From Bacillus vallismortis (GTDB taxonomy: Bacteria; Bacillota; Bacilli; Bacillales; Bacillaceae), in assembly GCF_004116955.1 (NCBI RefSeq), contig NZ_CP026362.1, positions 2,451,677-2,515,676 on the forward strand: 64,000 bases of DNA, given 5' to 3'. Positions 16,752-24,917 of this stretch are shown in pieces. The stretch's first letter is position 1; each line of letters starts with the position of its first letter. The position numbers and the translations under genes are program-made. A model generated the notes under the pieces. The model had not been told where the DNA came from. It saw nothing but the letters and a program-made list of their open reading frames with translations, and searched no databases.

Positions 16752-18086
16752 TTGGACATAGTGAATTTGATTTTAGTTGCTGTTTTAATCGCCCTGACGG
16801 CATTTTTCGTGGCATCTGAGTTTGCCATTATCAGAATCAGAGGCTCACGAATCGATCAGCTGATCGCGGAAGGAAATAAAGCAGCAATAGCCGCAAAAAA
16901 AGTGACCACGCATCTTGATGAATATTTATCTGCGTGTCAACTCGGAATTACATTGACTTCCATTGGATTAGGGGTTTTAGGCGAGTCCACAATTGAAAGG
17001 CTGCTTCACCCGCTTTTCGTACAATTGAATGTGCCAGGTTCCCTTTCACATGTCATATCGTTTATTTTTGCGTATGCCATTATCACGTTCCTGCACGTTG
17101 TTGTCGGAGAACTCGCGCCTAAGACAGTCGCCATCCAAAAGGCGGAAGCAGTGTCTATGCTGTTTGCGAAACCGCTGATTTGGTTTTACCGCATTATGTT
17201 CCCGTTCATTTGGCTTTTGAACAATTCCGCACGGTTATTGACAAAAGCATTTGGCCTGGAAACTGTTTCAGAAAATGAACTGGCTCACTCTGAAGAAGAG
17301 TTGCGAATCATACTGTCTGAAAGCTATAAAAGCGGTGAAATTAACCAGTCAGAGTTTAAATATGTGAATAAAATCTTTGAATTTGACGACAGGCTCGCGA
17401 AAGAAATTATGATTCCGCGGACTGAAATTGTCAGTCTTCCGCATGATATCAAGATTTCTGAAATGATGGACATCATTCAGATTGAAAAATATACCCGCTA
17501 CCCTGTAGAAGAGGGCGATAAGGATAACATTATCGGGGTCATTAATATTAAGGAAGTGCTGACCGCCTGCATCAGCGGCGAGGTATCTGTTGATTCCACC
17601 ATTTCTCAATTCGTCAACCCGATCATTCATGTCATTGAATCCGCGCCGATCCAAGATCTGCTTGTCAAAATGCAAAAAGACAGGGTCCACATGGCCATCC
17701 TGTCCGATGAATACGGCGGGACTGCCGGACTCGTGACGGTTGAAGACATCATCGAAGAGATCGTCGGCGAAATCCGCGACGAATTTGATATTGATGAAAT
17801 TAACGAAATCCGTAAAATCGGCGAAGGCCATTATATTCTTGACGGAAAAGTGTTAATCGACCAAGTAAACGACCTGCTCGGCATTCATTTAGAGAACGAA
17901 GAAGTCGATACGATCGGCGGCTGGTTCCTTACCCAAAAATACGATGTTGAAAAAGATGATTCTATCATCGAAGAAGGCTGCGAATTCATTATTAATGAAA
18001 TTGACGGCCACCACGTCGCTTATATTGAAGTCAAAAAGCTTGCGGCAGAAGAGCTGGTTGAAGCTGGAGAATCGAAAGAGGCTTAA
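16752..18086 (+). CDS. mpfA: Mg2+ efflux protein MpfA (YhdP)
   Basis: 444-residue paralogue of YhdT: DUF21 membrane domain (1-165 or so), CBS pair (about 205-330) with [17 protein letters not shown], and CorC/HlyC domain at the C-terminus. In B. subtilis YhdP/MpfA is a magnesium exporter (established). Start TTG 16752 is forced by the TAA just upstream. A weak GAAGG close to the start sits inside the hairpin. It follows yhdQ by 60 nt, so cotranscription is possible. A terminator follows. Confidence 0.9.
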   Translation: MDIVNLILVAVLIALTAFFVASEFAIIRIRGSRIDQLIAEGNKAAIAAKKVTTHLDEYLSACQLGITLTSIGLGVLGESTIERLLHPLFVQLNVPGSLSHVISFIFAYAIITFLHVVVGELAPKTVAIQKAEAVSMLFAKPLIWFYRIMFPFIWLLNNSARLLTKAFGLETVSENELAHSEEELRIILSESYKSGEINQSEFKYVNKIFEFDDRLAKEIMIPRTEIVSLPHDIKISEMMDIIQIEKYTRYPVEEGDKDNIIGVINIKEVLTACISGEVSVDSTISQFVNPIIHVIESAPIQDLLVKMQKDRVHMAILSDEYGGTAGLVTVEDIIEEIVGEIRDEFDIDEINEIRKIGEGHYILDGKVLIDQVNDLLGIHLENEEVDTIGGWFLTQKYDVEKDDSIIEEGCEFIINEIDGHHVAYIEVKKLAAEELVEAGESKEA

Positions 18087-18093
18087 TTTGTAA

Positions 18094-18122
18094 AGACACC
18101 TTTTATGGAGGTGTCTTTTTTA
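18094..18122 (+). terminator. Terminator after yhdP
   Basis: AGACACCT / AGGTGTCT stem with 7-nt loop and a T-run. Confidence 0.9.
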
Positions 18123-18245
18123 TTATGCTTTGTTTTCCCCTTCCCATTCTTCATCAACAAAAACTGCTGCTAATAAAACGGTAATCCTCGGGAAGTCTAA
18201 TCAAGGGGCTCGATCTTATTTACAACAAGAAAAAGGAGTGAAAAC

Positions 18246-19145
18246 ATGAAAGTAGTGGTAACTGGAGCAGCAGGGAAAATAGGGCGGTGGGCCGTCAGAA
18301 CATTATTGGAGGCCGGCCACGATGTGACAGCATCAGATAGAGTATTAGCAGAGGAATCAGCATCAAAAACATTTATCCAGGCCGATTTGCGGGATTACGG
18401 CCAAGTATGCCAGCTTATTATGGGCTGTGACGCTGTAGTCCACCTCGGGAATATTCCGACCGATGTCAGAAATCCCTCCCAGGCGATATTTGAAAATAAT
18501 ATGCTTGTCAACTTCAATATTCTGGAGGCTTGCAAAGATTTTAAAGTGCGTAAGCTTGTATGGGCTTCGAGCGAGACGGTGCTGGGATATCCGTTTGTGC
18601 CGAAAGAGCTCAGTTACCTTCCTGTAGACGAAGAGCATCCAACCATTGTCAAGTCGTCTTATGCAATGGCAAAGCGCCTGACCGAGATCCTTTCAGATAT
18701 GTTTTCAAAGCTGATGAATACACAAATTGTCACCCTCCGCTTTGCAAATATATATGAACCTGATGAGTATGAAAAAATTCCTGGCATGCATTGGAACGAA
18801 AAGCAAAAGGATATTCAAAAGAAAAATGCATGGGCATATTGCGATGTGAGAGATGCGGCGCACGCTTGCTTGCTTGCAATCGAAAAAAACAATATCGGCA
18901 ATGAGGTCTTCCACATTACGGCGCCGGATACCATCATGAAAGAACCGAGTGAAGACTTGGTAAAACGGTTTTTCCCGGAAGTCTCTTTAAAGCGGGATGT
19001 AAAAGGATATGAAACACTAATGGCAATCGATAAAGCGAAAAAGATCCTAGGATATGAACCCCGTTATACATGGCGGTCTGTATTAAACAATGACGGCTCA
19101 CTTAAAGCGCTGCCAGAGGATCAGCTTTCATTATCCAAAATCTAA
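18246..19145 (+). CDS. NAD(P)-dependent epimerase/dehydratase family protein
   Basis: 299-residue extended SDR enzyme. Rossmann motif TGAAGKIG is at 6-13, the acidic residue of the second strand at Asp31, active-site Ser in WASSE (107-111) and Tyr139-x3-Lys143. The catalytic triad is complete. It resembles nucleotide-sugar epimerases and uronate dehydrogenases; I cannot assign the substrate. Start ATG follows AAGGAGTG. It converges on the next gene. I do not remember either gene between yhdO and yhdP in strain 168, so they appear to be lineage-specific content. Base composition looks like that of the neighbours. Confidence 0.85.
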   Translation: MKVVVTGAAGKIGRWAVRTLLEAGHDVTASDRVLAEESASKTFIQADLRDYGQVCQLIMGCDAVVHLGNIPTDVRNPSQAIFENNMLVNFNILEACKDFKVRKLVWASSETVLGYPFVPKELSYLPVDEEHPTIVKSSYAMAKRLTEILSDMFSKLMNTQIVTLRFANIYEPDEYEKIPGMHWNEKQKDIQKKNAWAYCDVRDAAHACLLAIEKNNIGNEVFHITAPDTIMKEPSEDLVKRFFPEVSLKRDVKGYETLMAIDKAKKILGYEPRYTWRSVLNNDGSLKALPEDQLSLSKI

Positions 19146-19148
19146 AAC

Positions 19149-19188
19149 AAAAAGCAGCAGATAGTCAATGAACTTCTGCTGCTTTTTG
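19149..19188. terminator. Bidirectional terminator between the two extra oxidoreductase genes
   Basis: CAAAAAGCAGCAGA pairs with its complement ending in GCTTTTTG; it overlaps the 3' end of the minus-strand gene. Confidence 0.85.
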
Positions 19189-20286
19189 TATATCATAATC
19201 TTCTACATCAATGTCTACATCCATTCTGAGAGCCAGCTTCGCCAACTGCTGCCCCATATAAGGCCCCATTGTCAAACCAGACGATCCAAGGCCATTTGCG
19301 GCTATGATCCCGTCCCAGCCGGGAAGAGGTCCGATCACAGGCACGTCCCCCGGTGTAAAAGGGCGCAAACCGACTCTTGCCTCTTGAAAGGTGCTGTTTG
19401 CTAAACCAGGGGCCATTTCCAATCCTTTGTTCAACAATTCCTGCAGCCCGCCGGCCGTGATCCGTACATCATGCCCTTCTATATCTTCCCGAGTCGCTCC
19501 GATGGCCATTCTCTTGTCAGCATAAGCTAACAGATATTCCTTAGAAGGCGGCATAATAGCAGGCCAGCTGTCCATATGGTTTGCGTCCGGAATCTGAACG
19601 TATATGATCTGCGCTTTTTGCACACTCACTTTAAAGCGAATGCCTAAAGGCGCCAGTAATTGGTCTGCCCATACGCCGGCACAAACAATCACCTCGTCAG
19701 CAGCATAACTTTCATCGCCAACGGTTACGCCTGTCACTCGTTTCGCATGATATTGAAGCTTGGCATCACCTGTTAAAACAACGGCTCCCATTCTTTGAGC
19801 AGCACGCAATAATGCATCTCTCAGCATCTCGCCATCCACTCGGGCGGCTCCGCTTATATGAATGGAATGGTACCGTTTAGCCAGCAAGGGAAACATGCCG
19901 GCGGTCTGGATTTCAGAAAGAAAAGAAATGTCTCCGATTTCCGGGGCGTATTGTTTCCGCTCTTGCACCCGTTTTTCAATCTTTTCAATCTTTTCTTTCT
20001 CGTGATGAATACTAAGAGCACCAACAGGAGCATAACCTGTTTCTATCTCGCCTTCTTTTCTAAGCCCCTCTATGAAACCGGGGTAAAAGTGCGCTCCTGC
20101 CTTTGCCAGCTTGTACCACGCCGGATTTTGCCTCGGTGACAGCCATGGACAAATAATGCCTTTCGCTGCATGGGTGGCCCGTCCCTTATCCTTTCGGTCT
20201 ATCACAAGCACCTCGGCCCCCATTTTGGCTAATTGATATGCTGTTGACGCTCCTAGAATTCCAGCGCCTACTACGATCATTTTCAT
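19165..20286 (-). CDS. FAD-dependent amine/D-amino-acid oxidoreductase (DAO family)
   Basis: 373 residues. The FAD-binding VVGAGILGASTAYQLAK begins at residue 5 with an acidic end of the second strand (VID). The C-terminal part carries RVGLRPFTPGDVPVIGPL and the FAD loop NGLGSSGLTMGP, typical of the glycine oxidase / DadA group. It would oxidise an amino acid or N-methyl amine. Only a weak ribosome binding site precedes ATG 20286. Together with the preceding epimerase it forms a two-gene insertion relative to 168. Natural substrate unknown. Confidence 0.85.
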   Translation of the reverse strand: MKMIVVGAGILGASTAYQLAKMGAEVLVIDRKDKGRATHAAKGIICPWLSPRQNPAWYKLAKAGAHFYPGFIEGLRKEGEIETGYAPVGALSIHHEKEKIEKIEKRVQERKQYAPEIGDISFLSEIQTAGMFPLLAKRYHSIHISGAARVDGEMLRDALLRAAQRMGAVVLTGDAKLQYHAKRVTGVTVGDESYAADEVIVCAGVWADQLLAPLGIRFKVSVQKAQIIYVQIPDANHMDSWPAIMPPSKEYLLAYADKRMAIGATREDIEGHDVRITAGGLQELLNKGLEMAPGLANSTFQEARVGLRPFTPGDVPVIGPLPGWDGIIAANGLGSSGLTMGPYMGQQLAKLALRMDVDIDVEDYDIQKAAEVH

Positions 20287-20386
20287 CTTTTTCTGTAACC
20301 TTTCCCAATAATCAATTCCTTATGTAGTATAGCTAAGCCAAGGAACTTATAAACAATAGGGAAGTCGCGAATTTAGCACTGATGGA

Positions 20387-20986
20387 TTATAGCTGCTCCA
20401 GCTTGTTTTCAAGCTCTTTAATACTGTTATTTAAAGCCTCTGTCATGGCTGCAAGTCTTTCCTTTGAGGGCAGATGGGCAAAATCAGCCTGCTGTAGGGG
20501 TTCACCGATAATGAGCTTCATTTTGCCTTTTTTGAATAATTCCTTTCCGCTTGAAGGCCCTTTATATGCAGCGGGAACAAGCGGCGCTTTCCCCATTTGC
20601 GCAATTGTCACCGCGCCTCTTTTTAAAGGCACGTCCTCAGAAGTTCGTGTTCCGCTCGGGAAAATACCGACGATCTCCCCTTCTTTCAGCAGCTTAATCG
20701 GTGTTTTAATGCTGCTTGGCCCGGGATTTTCACGATCTACCGGAAAAGCATGAATTTTCTTCAAAAACGAACCGATCCATTTATGTTGAAAAAGCTCTTT
20801 TTTCGCCATGTAGTGTATTTGATAAGGAAGAATCCCGACTCCGAGTGTGATCACATCAACCCAGCCGGAGTGTGTACACGCGATGACAAAACCTGAATCG
20901 GCCGGAAGGTTTTCTTTGTTATACACCTTCACTCCTCCGCGAAGAGAAAGAATAACTTTTAAAGCATTTGCACAAAACTTATACAT
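20387..20986 (-). CDS. plsC: 1-acyl-glycerol-3-phosphate acyltransferase PlsC (YhdO)
   Basis: 199-residue lysophosphatidate acyltransferase, second acylation step of phospholipid synthesis at the inner membrane face. The catalytic His39-x4-Asp44 motif (HSGWVD) and the glycerophosphate motif FPSGTRT (109-115) are intact. A KRGA segment (motif III-like) follows. Length is typical. Start follows AAAGGAAG. Confidence 0.93.
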   Translation of the reverse strand: MYKFCANALKVILSLRGGVKVYNKENLPADSGFVIACTHSGWVDVITLGVGILPYQIHYMAKKELFQHKWIGSFLKKIHAFPVDRENPGPSSIKTPIKLLKEGEIVGIFPSGTRTSEDVPLKRGAVTIAQMGKAPLVPAAYKGPSSGKELFKKGKMKLIIGEPLQQADFAHLPSKERLAAMTEALNNSIKELENKLEQL

Positions 20987-21087
20987 ATCGCACTTCCTTT
21001 GTCGTATTCATGATTCTTTCTGCTATCTATTATAACAACATTTTTTATTACCTGGTACTAATTTTTAAGATTTCCTCCTTGTAAACG

Positions 21088-21117
21088 CAAAAAGCTGAGG
21101 ATTCACCCTCAGCTTTT
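21088..21117 (-). terminator. Terminator after yhdN
   Basis: AAAGCTGAGG / CCTCAGCTTT stem; the minus strand continues in T residues. Confidence 0.85.
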
Positions 21118-21118
21118 G

Positions 21119-22114
21119 TTATATTTCCTCCCTGGTCGGCGGTGCCATAAACTCCGGCCCGACCGGGTCTGATATCGTATGTTTCAATATGGCATTGATG
21201 TCTTTATGATCTTCACTTGTCAGCGTCCAGTCTGTCATCTCTGATACCGCTTCAAGCTGCTCAGGTTTTCTTGCCCCCCAAAGAGTGATATCCGCTCCCG
21301 GCTGATCTAAGATCCATCTAACGGCTAAGTGAATCACTGATTTTCCATAATGCGCCTTGGCCAGCTCATCCAATTGATGAACAGCAGAAAGATATTCTTT
21401 AAAACGGGGATGCTGGAATTTCGGATCATGATTTCGGAGATCATCGCCCTCAAACGTGTAATCTTTTGTCATTTTACCTGTGAGCAGCCCTCTGCATAAA
21501 CTGCCGTATAATAACGTTGTGATTTGTTTATCTTTCACATATGGCAGAACATTTTCTTCAATTTCTCTTTCAAACAGATTATATGGAGGCTGAATGGCAT
21601 GAAGCGGCGCAATGGCGCGAAATGTATCCATTTGTTCAATTGAAAAGTTACTGACACCAATCGCCCGGATTTTGCCGGCGTCATATAGTTCCTTCATGAC
21701 TTCCGCCGTTTCTTCAATTGGCACAAGCGGGTCTGGCCAATGCACCTGATAAAGATCAATATAATCTGTTTGAAGCCGCTTCAAAGAAGCCTCGACTTCC
21801 TCAATGATTCTCGCTCTGTTCGCATGGCGGAAGAGCTGGTTGTTTTTCCAGTCGAGAGCCGTTTTCGTTGCGACAATCACCTGATCTCTTTTGCCGTGCT
21901 CCTTGATCGCCTTCCCTACAATTTCCTCGGACTGCCCGAAGCCATAGGCCGGAGCGGTGTCAATCAGTGTGATCCCCTGCTCAAGAGCGGCGCGGATGGT
22001 TTTGATCGATTGTTTTTCGTCAGTGCCTCCCCACATGGTTCCGCCAATCGCCCATGTGCCTAGGCCGATTCTAGAGGCTTTTATGCCGGTGTCTGCTATA
22101 CTGGTATATTCCAT
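21119..22114 (-). CDS. yhdN: Aldo-keto reductase YhdN
   Basis: 331-residue NADPH-dependent aldo-keto reductase (AKR11-like general stress protein). Catalytic tetrad members are visible: Asp52 and Tyr57 in IDTAPAYG, Lys in VATKTALDW and His in YQVHWPD. The TIM-barrel repeats and the C-terminal cofactor segment (ITLWGARKPEQL) are present. It reduces carbonyl compounds; methylglyoxal-type substrates are likely from the family. A sigma-B-type promoter lies upstream. Confidence 0.92.
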   Translation of the reverse strand: MEYTSIADTGIKASRIGLGTWAIGGTMWGGTDEKQSIKTIRAALEQGITLIDTAPAYGFGQSEEIVGKAIKEHGKRDQVIVATKTALDWKNNQLFRHANRARIIEEVEASLKRLQTDYIDLYQVHWPDPLVPIEETAEVMKELYDAGKIRAIGVSNFSIEQMDTFRAIAPLHAIQPPYNLFEREIEENVLPYVKDKQITTLLYGSLCRGLLTGKMTKDYTFEGDDLRNHDPKFQHPRFKEYLSAVHQLDELAKAHYGKSVIHLAVRWILDQPGADITLWGARKPEQLEAVSEMTDWTLTSEDHKDINAILKHTISDPVGPEFMAPPTREEI

Positions 22115-22144
22115 TGTGCCACTCCTTCACTTTTTCACTCTCTT

Positions 22145-22169
22145 TTCCCCGCTGGCAAACATGTTAAAC
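22145..22169 (-). promoter_or_regulatory. Sigma-B-type promoter of yhdN
   Basis: Minus strand GTTTAA, 13-bp spacer, GGGGAA; one mismatch to GGGWAW and a perfect -35. Confidence 0.65.
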
Positions 22170-22259
22170 ATTTCTCGGCACTATCATTTGCGGCCATTTT
22201 TAGGTACTATATAGGAATGGTGTTTGATGAGGTATAAAAAAGCCGTTTGCATGTAATGT

Positions 22260-22287
22260 GCAACTTTAAACCTTTCTTATGCGTGTA
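22260..22287 (+). promoter_or_regulatory. ECF (sigma-M-type) promoter of sigM
   Basis: GCAAC with TTT after it, 17-bp spacer and CGTGTA, about 25 nt before the sigM start. This fits an autoregulated ECF promoter (AAC motif and CGT). Confidence 0.65.
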
Positions 22288-22310
22288 TAACATAGAGGGG
22301 AGAAAAGGCA

Positions 22311-22802
22311 GTGACGATCGATGAAATTTACCAAATGTACATGAATGATGTTTACAGGTTCCTGCTCTCCATGACGAAAGACAAGCATCTTGCCGAGGAC
22401 TTGCTGCAGGAAACCTTTATGCGGGCATACATACACATTCACTCCTATGATCACAGCAAAGTAAAGCCCTGGCTTTTTCAAGTGGCGCGAAACGCCTTCA
22501 TTGATTACGTCAGAAAGCATAAGAAGGAAGTAACCATTTCTGATGACCTAATCGGAAGCCTCTTTCAAAATGCTGTCCAGAGCCCTGCCCATCAGGTAGA
22601 GATAAAAGAAGTGCTGACTGGTTATATGTCCGAGCTCCCCGATAATTATCGGGAGGCCTTAACGCTATATTATTTAAAAGAGTTAAATTACAAAGAAGCA
22701 TCCCATATTATGAATATTTCAGAGGCGAATTTTAAAAGTGTTTTATTTCGTGCCAGACAGCGGCTGAAAGCACTTTATAATAGAGGTGTTAATGATGAAT
22801 GA
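22311..22802 (+). CDS. sigM: ECF sigma factor SigM
   Basis: 163-residue ECF sigma factor. Region 2 (IYQMYMNDVYRFLLSMTKDKHLAEDLLQETFMRAY, about 5-40) and region 4 with the helix-turn-helix LNYKEASHIMNISEANFKSVLFRARQRL (about 120-150) are complete. It directs envelope-stress genes for cell wall synthesis, salt, acid and antibiotic resistance. Start is GTG 22311 after AGAAAAGG. It overlaps yhdL by 11 nt, in operon with its anti-sigma proteins. Confidence 0.96.
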   Translation: MTIDEIYQMYMNDVYRFLLSMTKDKHLAEDLLQETFMRAYIHIHSYDHSKVKPWLFQVARNAFIDYVRKHKKEVTISDDLIGSLFQNAVQSPAHQVEIKEVLTGYMSELPDNYREALTLYYLKELNYKEASHIMNISEANFKSVLFRARQRLKALYNRGVNDE

Positions 22803-23868
22803 AGAATTTAAAAAGCGTTTTGATCAATATAAAAATGGGGAAATGAGCGACCAGGAAATGACCGCATTTGAGGAAGAATTAGAGAAGCTCGAAGTATATC
22901 AGGAACTGATTGACAGCGAGCTAAAGGACGATAACGATTGGGATGTCAGCATCAGTCCAGAAAAACAAAAAGCGATTTTAGCCTATGGGAAACGCAAGTC
23001 TTATTTACGAATTTCTGTGCTTGCCGTTATTTCGACCTTGATGATTTTGCCGCTTTGCACGCTAGGAAGCTACCTCTATTACGGAATGGGAGGAAAACAA
23101 AGCACCGGCAATGAGTTTATGGAAACCGCCGCAGTCACTGTAGCCCTGACCATGCCGAATGTTCTAGTCGATACATCCGGGCTGAAAAGCCAAGTGAAGC
23201 TGTTTGGCATGAACACCGAATTCCCGCTGCAAAAGCAAATCGGCACGAACACGGTTGCAGTGGGGAATGAACGGGTTGAAATGTTTTATAATAAAGTGAA
23301 AGCGCCGGCCGTTAATTACTACGACCTAGAAGTGCATTCAACCGGCCATTACTTTACACACCCATCAAACGCGTCTGAACAATCAACCGCAAAAGCAGAC
23401 CAAACGTTAAAGATATTACCCGAAGGAACGGTATCCGAGGTCTACCTTTCCTATGACCGTGCATACCCGACAAAAGAAGTGTATAACAAATTCAAAGGCT
23501 ATGATGTGAGCTTTTTATGGAACGCAATCGAAACTGAGAAAAACACAAATGAGACCGTATACGCAGAGCCGCTTGGCTATCCTGGGAAGGACTCAAAGTT
23601 TTTGGCTGCCCTTAATACAAAAGGCAGTTCCAATGGCGATCAGTTTATCAGCGCCTTGAAATTTATGTCCAAGCACGAAAAATGGGCGCAGGTTATATCA
23701 AAACGAAAAGACCTGAATGTGGATAACCGATTGGATTATGTCGAGAAAAACGGTGTTCATGTATACGGTTCGGTCGTAACAGGGCCAACGAAGGAAATCC
23801 AGCGCATGCTGAAAAACAAGTCTGTAAAATCAGCGAATGTCGGCGAGGTGGAATTATGGAACTGGTAA
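22792..23868 (+). CDS. yhdL: Anti-sigma-M factor YhdL
   Basis: 358 residues. An N-terminal cytoplasmic domain (1-70), which would bind SigM, is followed by one TM helix (about 73-97) and a large extracytoplasmic domain. YhdL holds SigM at the membrane (established in B. subtilis). ATG 22792 is chosen over 22795 from the length in 168; both follow GAGG. The stop overlaps the start of yhdK by 13 nt. Confidence 0.93.
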   Translation: MMNEEFKKRFDQYKNGEMSDQEMTAFEEELEKLEVYQELIDSELKDDNDWDVSISPEKQKAILAYGKRKSYLRISVLAVISTLMILPLCTLGSYLYYGMGGKQSTGNEFMETAAVTVALTMPNVLVDTSGLKSQVKLFGMNTEFPLQKQIGTNTVAVGNERVEMFYNKVKAPAVNYYDLEVHSTGHYFTHPSNASEQSTAKADQTLKILPEGTVSEVYLSYDRAYPTKEVYNKFKGYDVSFLWNAIETEKNTNETVYAEPLGYPGKDSKFLAALNTKGSSNGDQFISALKFMSKHEKWAQVISKRKDLNVDNRLDYVEKNGVHVYGSVVTGPTKEIQRMLKNKSVKSANVGEVELWNW

Positions 23869-24146
23869 GAATTTTTAAAGAACACAATGTATTCGGCTGG
23901 ATCTCTGTCGGGACAGCGATTCTGTCCCTGCTCTTGCTGAATTTGGCGATTATCAGCAACGTCACATTTTATTCCTATCAAATGCTTCCGTTCGCTATGG
24001 CCGCCGTTCCGTTTGGCGTGATCGAACTCTTCATCAAGAGGGGGCGCACAGGCCCCGGCCTGCTTGGCGTCATCCTCAATCTTTTTGTGATCATTTGTGT
24101 GTATACCATTGTATCTGTAGATACCAATTTACAGTTTGGCTTTTAA
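23856..24146 (+). CDS. yhdK: Small membrane partner of anti-sigma-M, YhdK
   Basis: 96-residue protein with three hydrophobic helices (about 13-33, 38-57, 69-90). YhdK works with YhdL as negative regulator of SigM (established). The ATG lies inside yhdL, in the frame shared with GAATTATGG, so translation is likely coupled. It ends just before a strong terminator. Confidence 0.9.
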   Translation: MELVRIFKEHNVFGWISVGTAILSLLLLNLAIISNVTFYSYQMLPFAMAAVPFGVIELFIKRGRTGPGLLGVILNLFVIICVYTIVSVDTNLQFGF

Positions 24147-24148
24147 AA

Positions 24149-24173
24149 GAAAGACGCCTGAAGGGGCGTCTTT
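24149..24173 (+). terminator. Terminator copy 1 after yhdK
   Basis: GAAAGACGCC / GGGCGTCTTT hairpin. The same 25-bp sequence recurs exactly 200 bp downstream (24349-24373). Confidence 0.85.
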
Positions 24174-24348
24174 CAGATTGTTGACAAAGTCATAAAACGG
24201 TTTTCGTTTTATGACTTTGTCATCTTTTCAGCGTGATTGAAAACCCTTGAAGTCTAGGAAGGACGAGCATTGGAGCACAGCGAATGTAGCAATTCGTGAG
24301 CACCAACGCACAGGACTGACAACGAATGCGAGGGTTTGTCGACACGCT
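24174..24348. repeat. Palindromic intergenic repeat between yhdK and yhdJ
   Basis: A perfect 17-bp stem-loop (24182-24198 with 24206-24222) is followed by a segment bounded by inverted arms: CTTTTCAGCGTG-n5-AAACCCT (24224-24247) and AGGGTTT-n5-CACGCTGAAAG (24331-24353). Interior bases have further short inverted repeats and no ORF. It is flanked by the duplicated 25-bp terminator. It resembles the intergenic 190-bp-type repeat reported for B. subtilis genomes; I cannot verify copy number here. Confidence 0.6.
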
Positions 24349-24376
24349 GAAAGACGCCTGAAGGGGCGTCTTTTTT
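24349..24376. terminator. Terminator copy 2 before yhdJ
   Basis: Second copy of GAAAGACGCC / GGGCGTCTTT, with a T6 tail on the plus strand, at the 3' end of the minus-strand gene yhdJ. Confidence 0.8.
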
Positions 24377-24379
24377 GGA

Positions 24380-24808
24380 TTACACCGTCTTTCGAAACAG
24401 GTAGCTTTCTATCGTAAAACCCATTTTGCCTGTATAAAACCGGTGTGCGTCTTTACGGTGAAGGCCAGATGAAAGGCTGACAAAGCCAAGTCCGGCTTTT
24501 CTCGCCCAGTCTGCGGCATAATCTAAAAGCAATTTGCCGTATCCCTTTGACCGGCAAGGCGCGGTAGTTACTAGATCTGCAATCCATAAATACTCCCCTT
24601 TATGAATGGAAACCCTCGGCACCGCTCCGCACAGCGCCCTGATTGCTGTCCCTTCATATAAGGCAAACAGCATATACGATTCTTTCTGCACACAGGCTTC
24701 AAGCCTTTGTAAATACGTCTCTTTATCAAGATTTGTTCTCAATTCACTCATGACTGAATATGCCTCGGCCCATTCTTCTTTTGTGGTTAATTGTTTCATA
24801 TGAATCAT
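24380..24808 (-). CDS. yhdJ: GNAT acetyltransferase YhdJ
   Basis: 142-residue GCN5-type N-acetyltransferase. The acetyl-CoA loop is recognisable as CRSKGYGKLLLDYA (Q/RxxGxG/A) with YLWIADLVTTAP before it and the C-terminal AHRFYTGKMGF. Start ATG 24808 follows AAAGGGGATTG and gives the 142 aa remembered for 168; the longer frame to 24844 lacks a ribosome binding site. Substrate unknown. It is divergent from yhdI. Confidence 0.85.
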   Translation of the reverse strand: MIHMKQLTTKEEWAEAYSVMSELRTNLDKETYLQRLEACVQKESYMLFALYEGTAIRALCGAVPRVSIHKGEYLWIADLVTTAPCRSKGYGKLLLDYAADWARKAGLGFVSLSSGLHRKDAHRFYTGKMGFTIESYLFRKTV

Positions 24809-24917
24809 CTTCTCAATCCCCTTTCCTTTCGTTACAATGATCATAGCGAATAAATGGCACTTCCCAAATAGCCAATATCAGAAAAAATGACCATGCCAGA
24901 TATAAAGGAGACTCGAG

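Noticed and set aside
22786-22802. GTG 22786 as start of yhdL
   Set aside because: It lies on the ribosome binding site itself; ATG 22792 has proper spacing and the family length.
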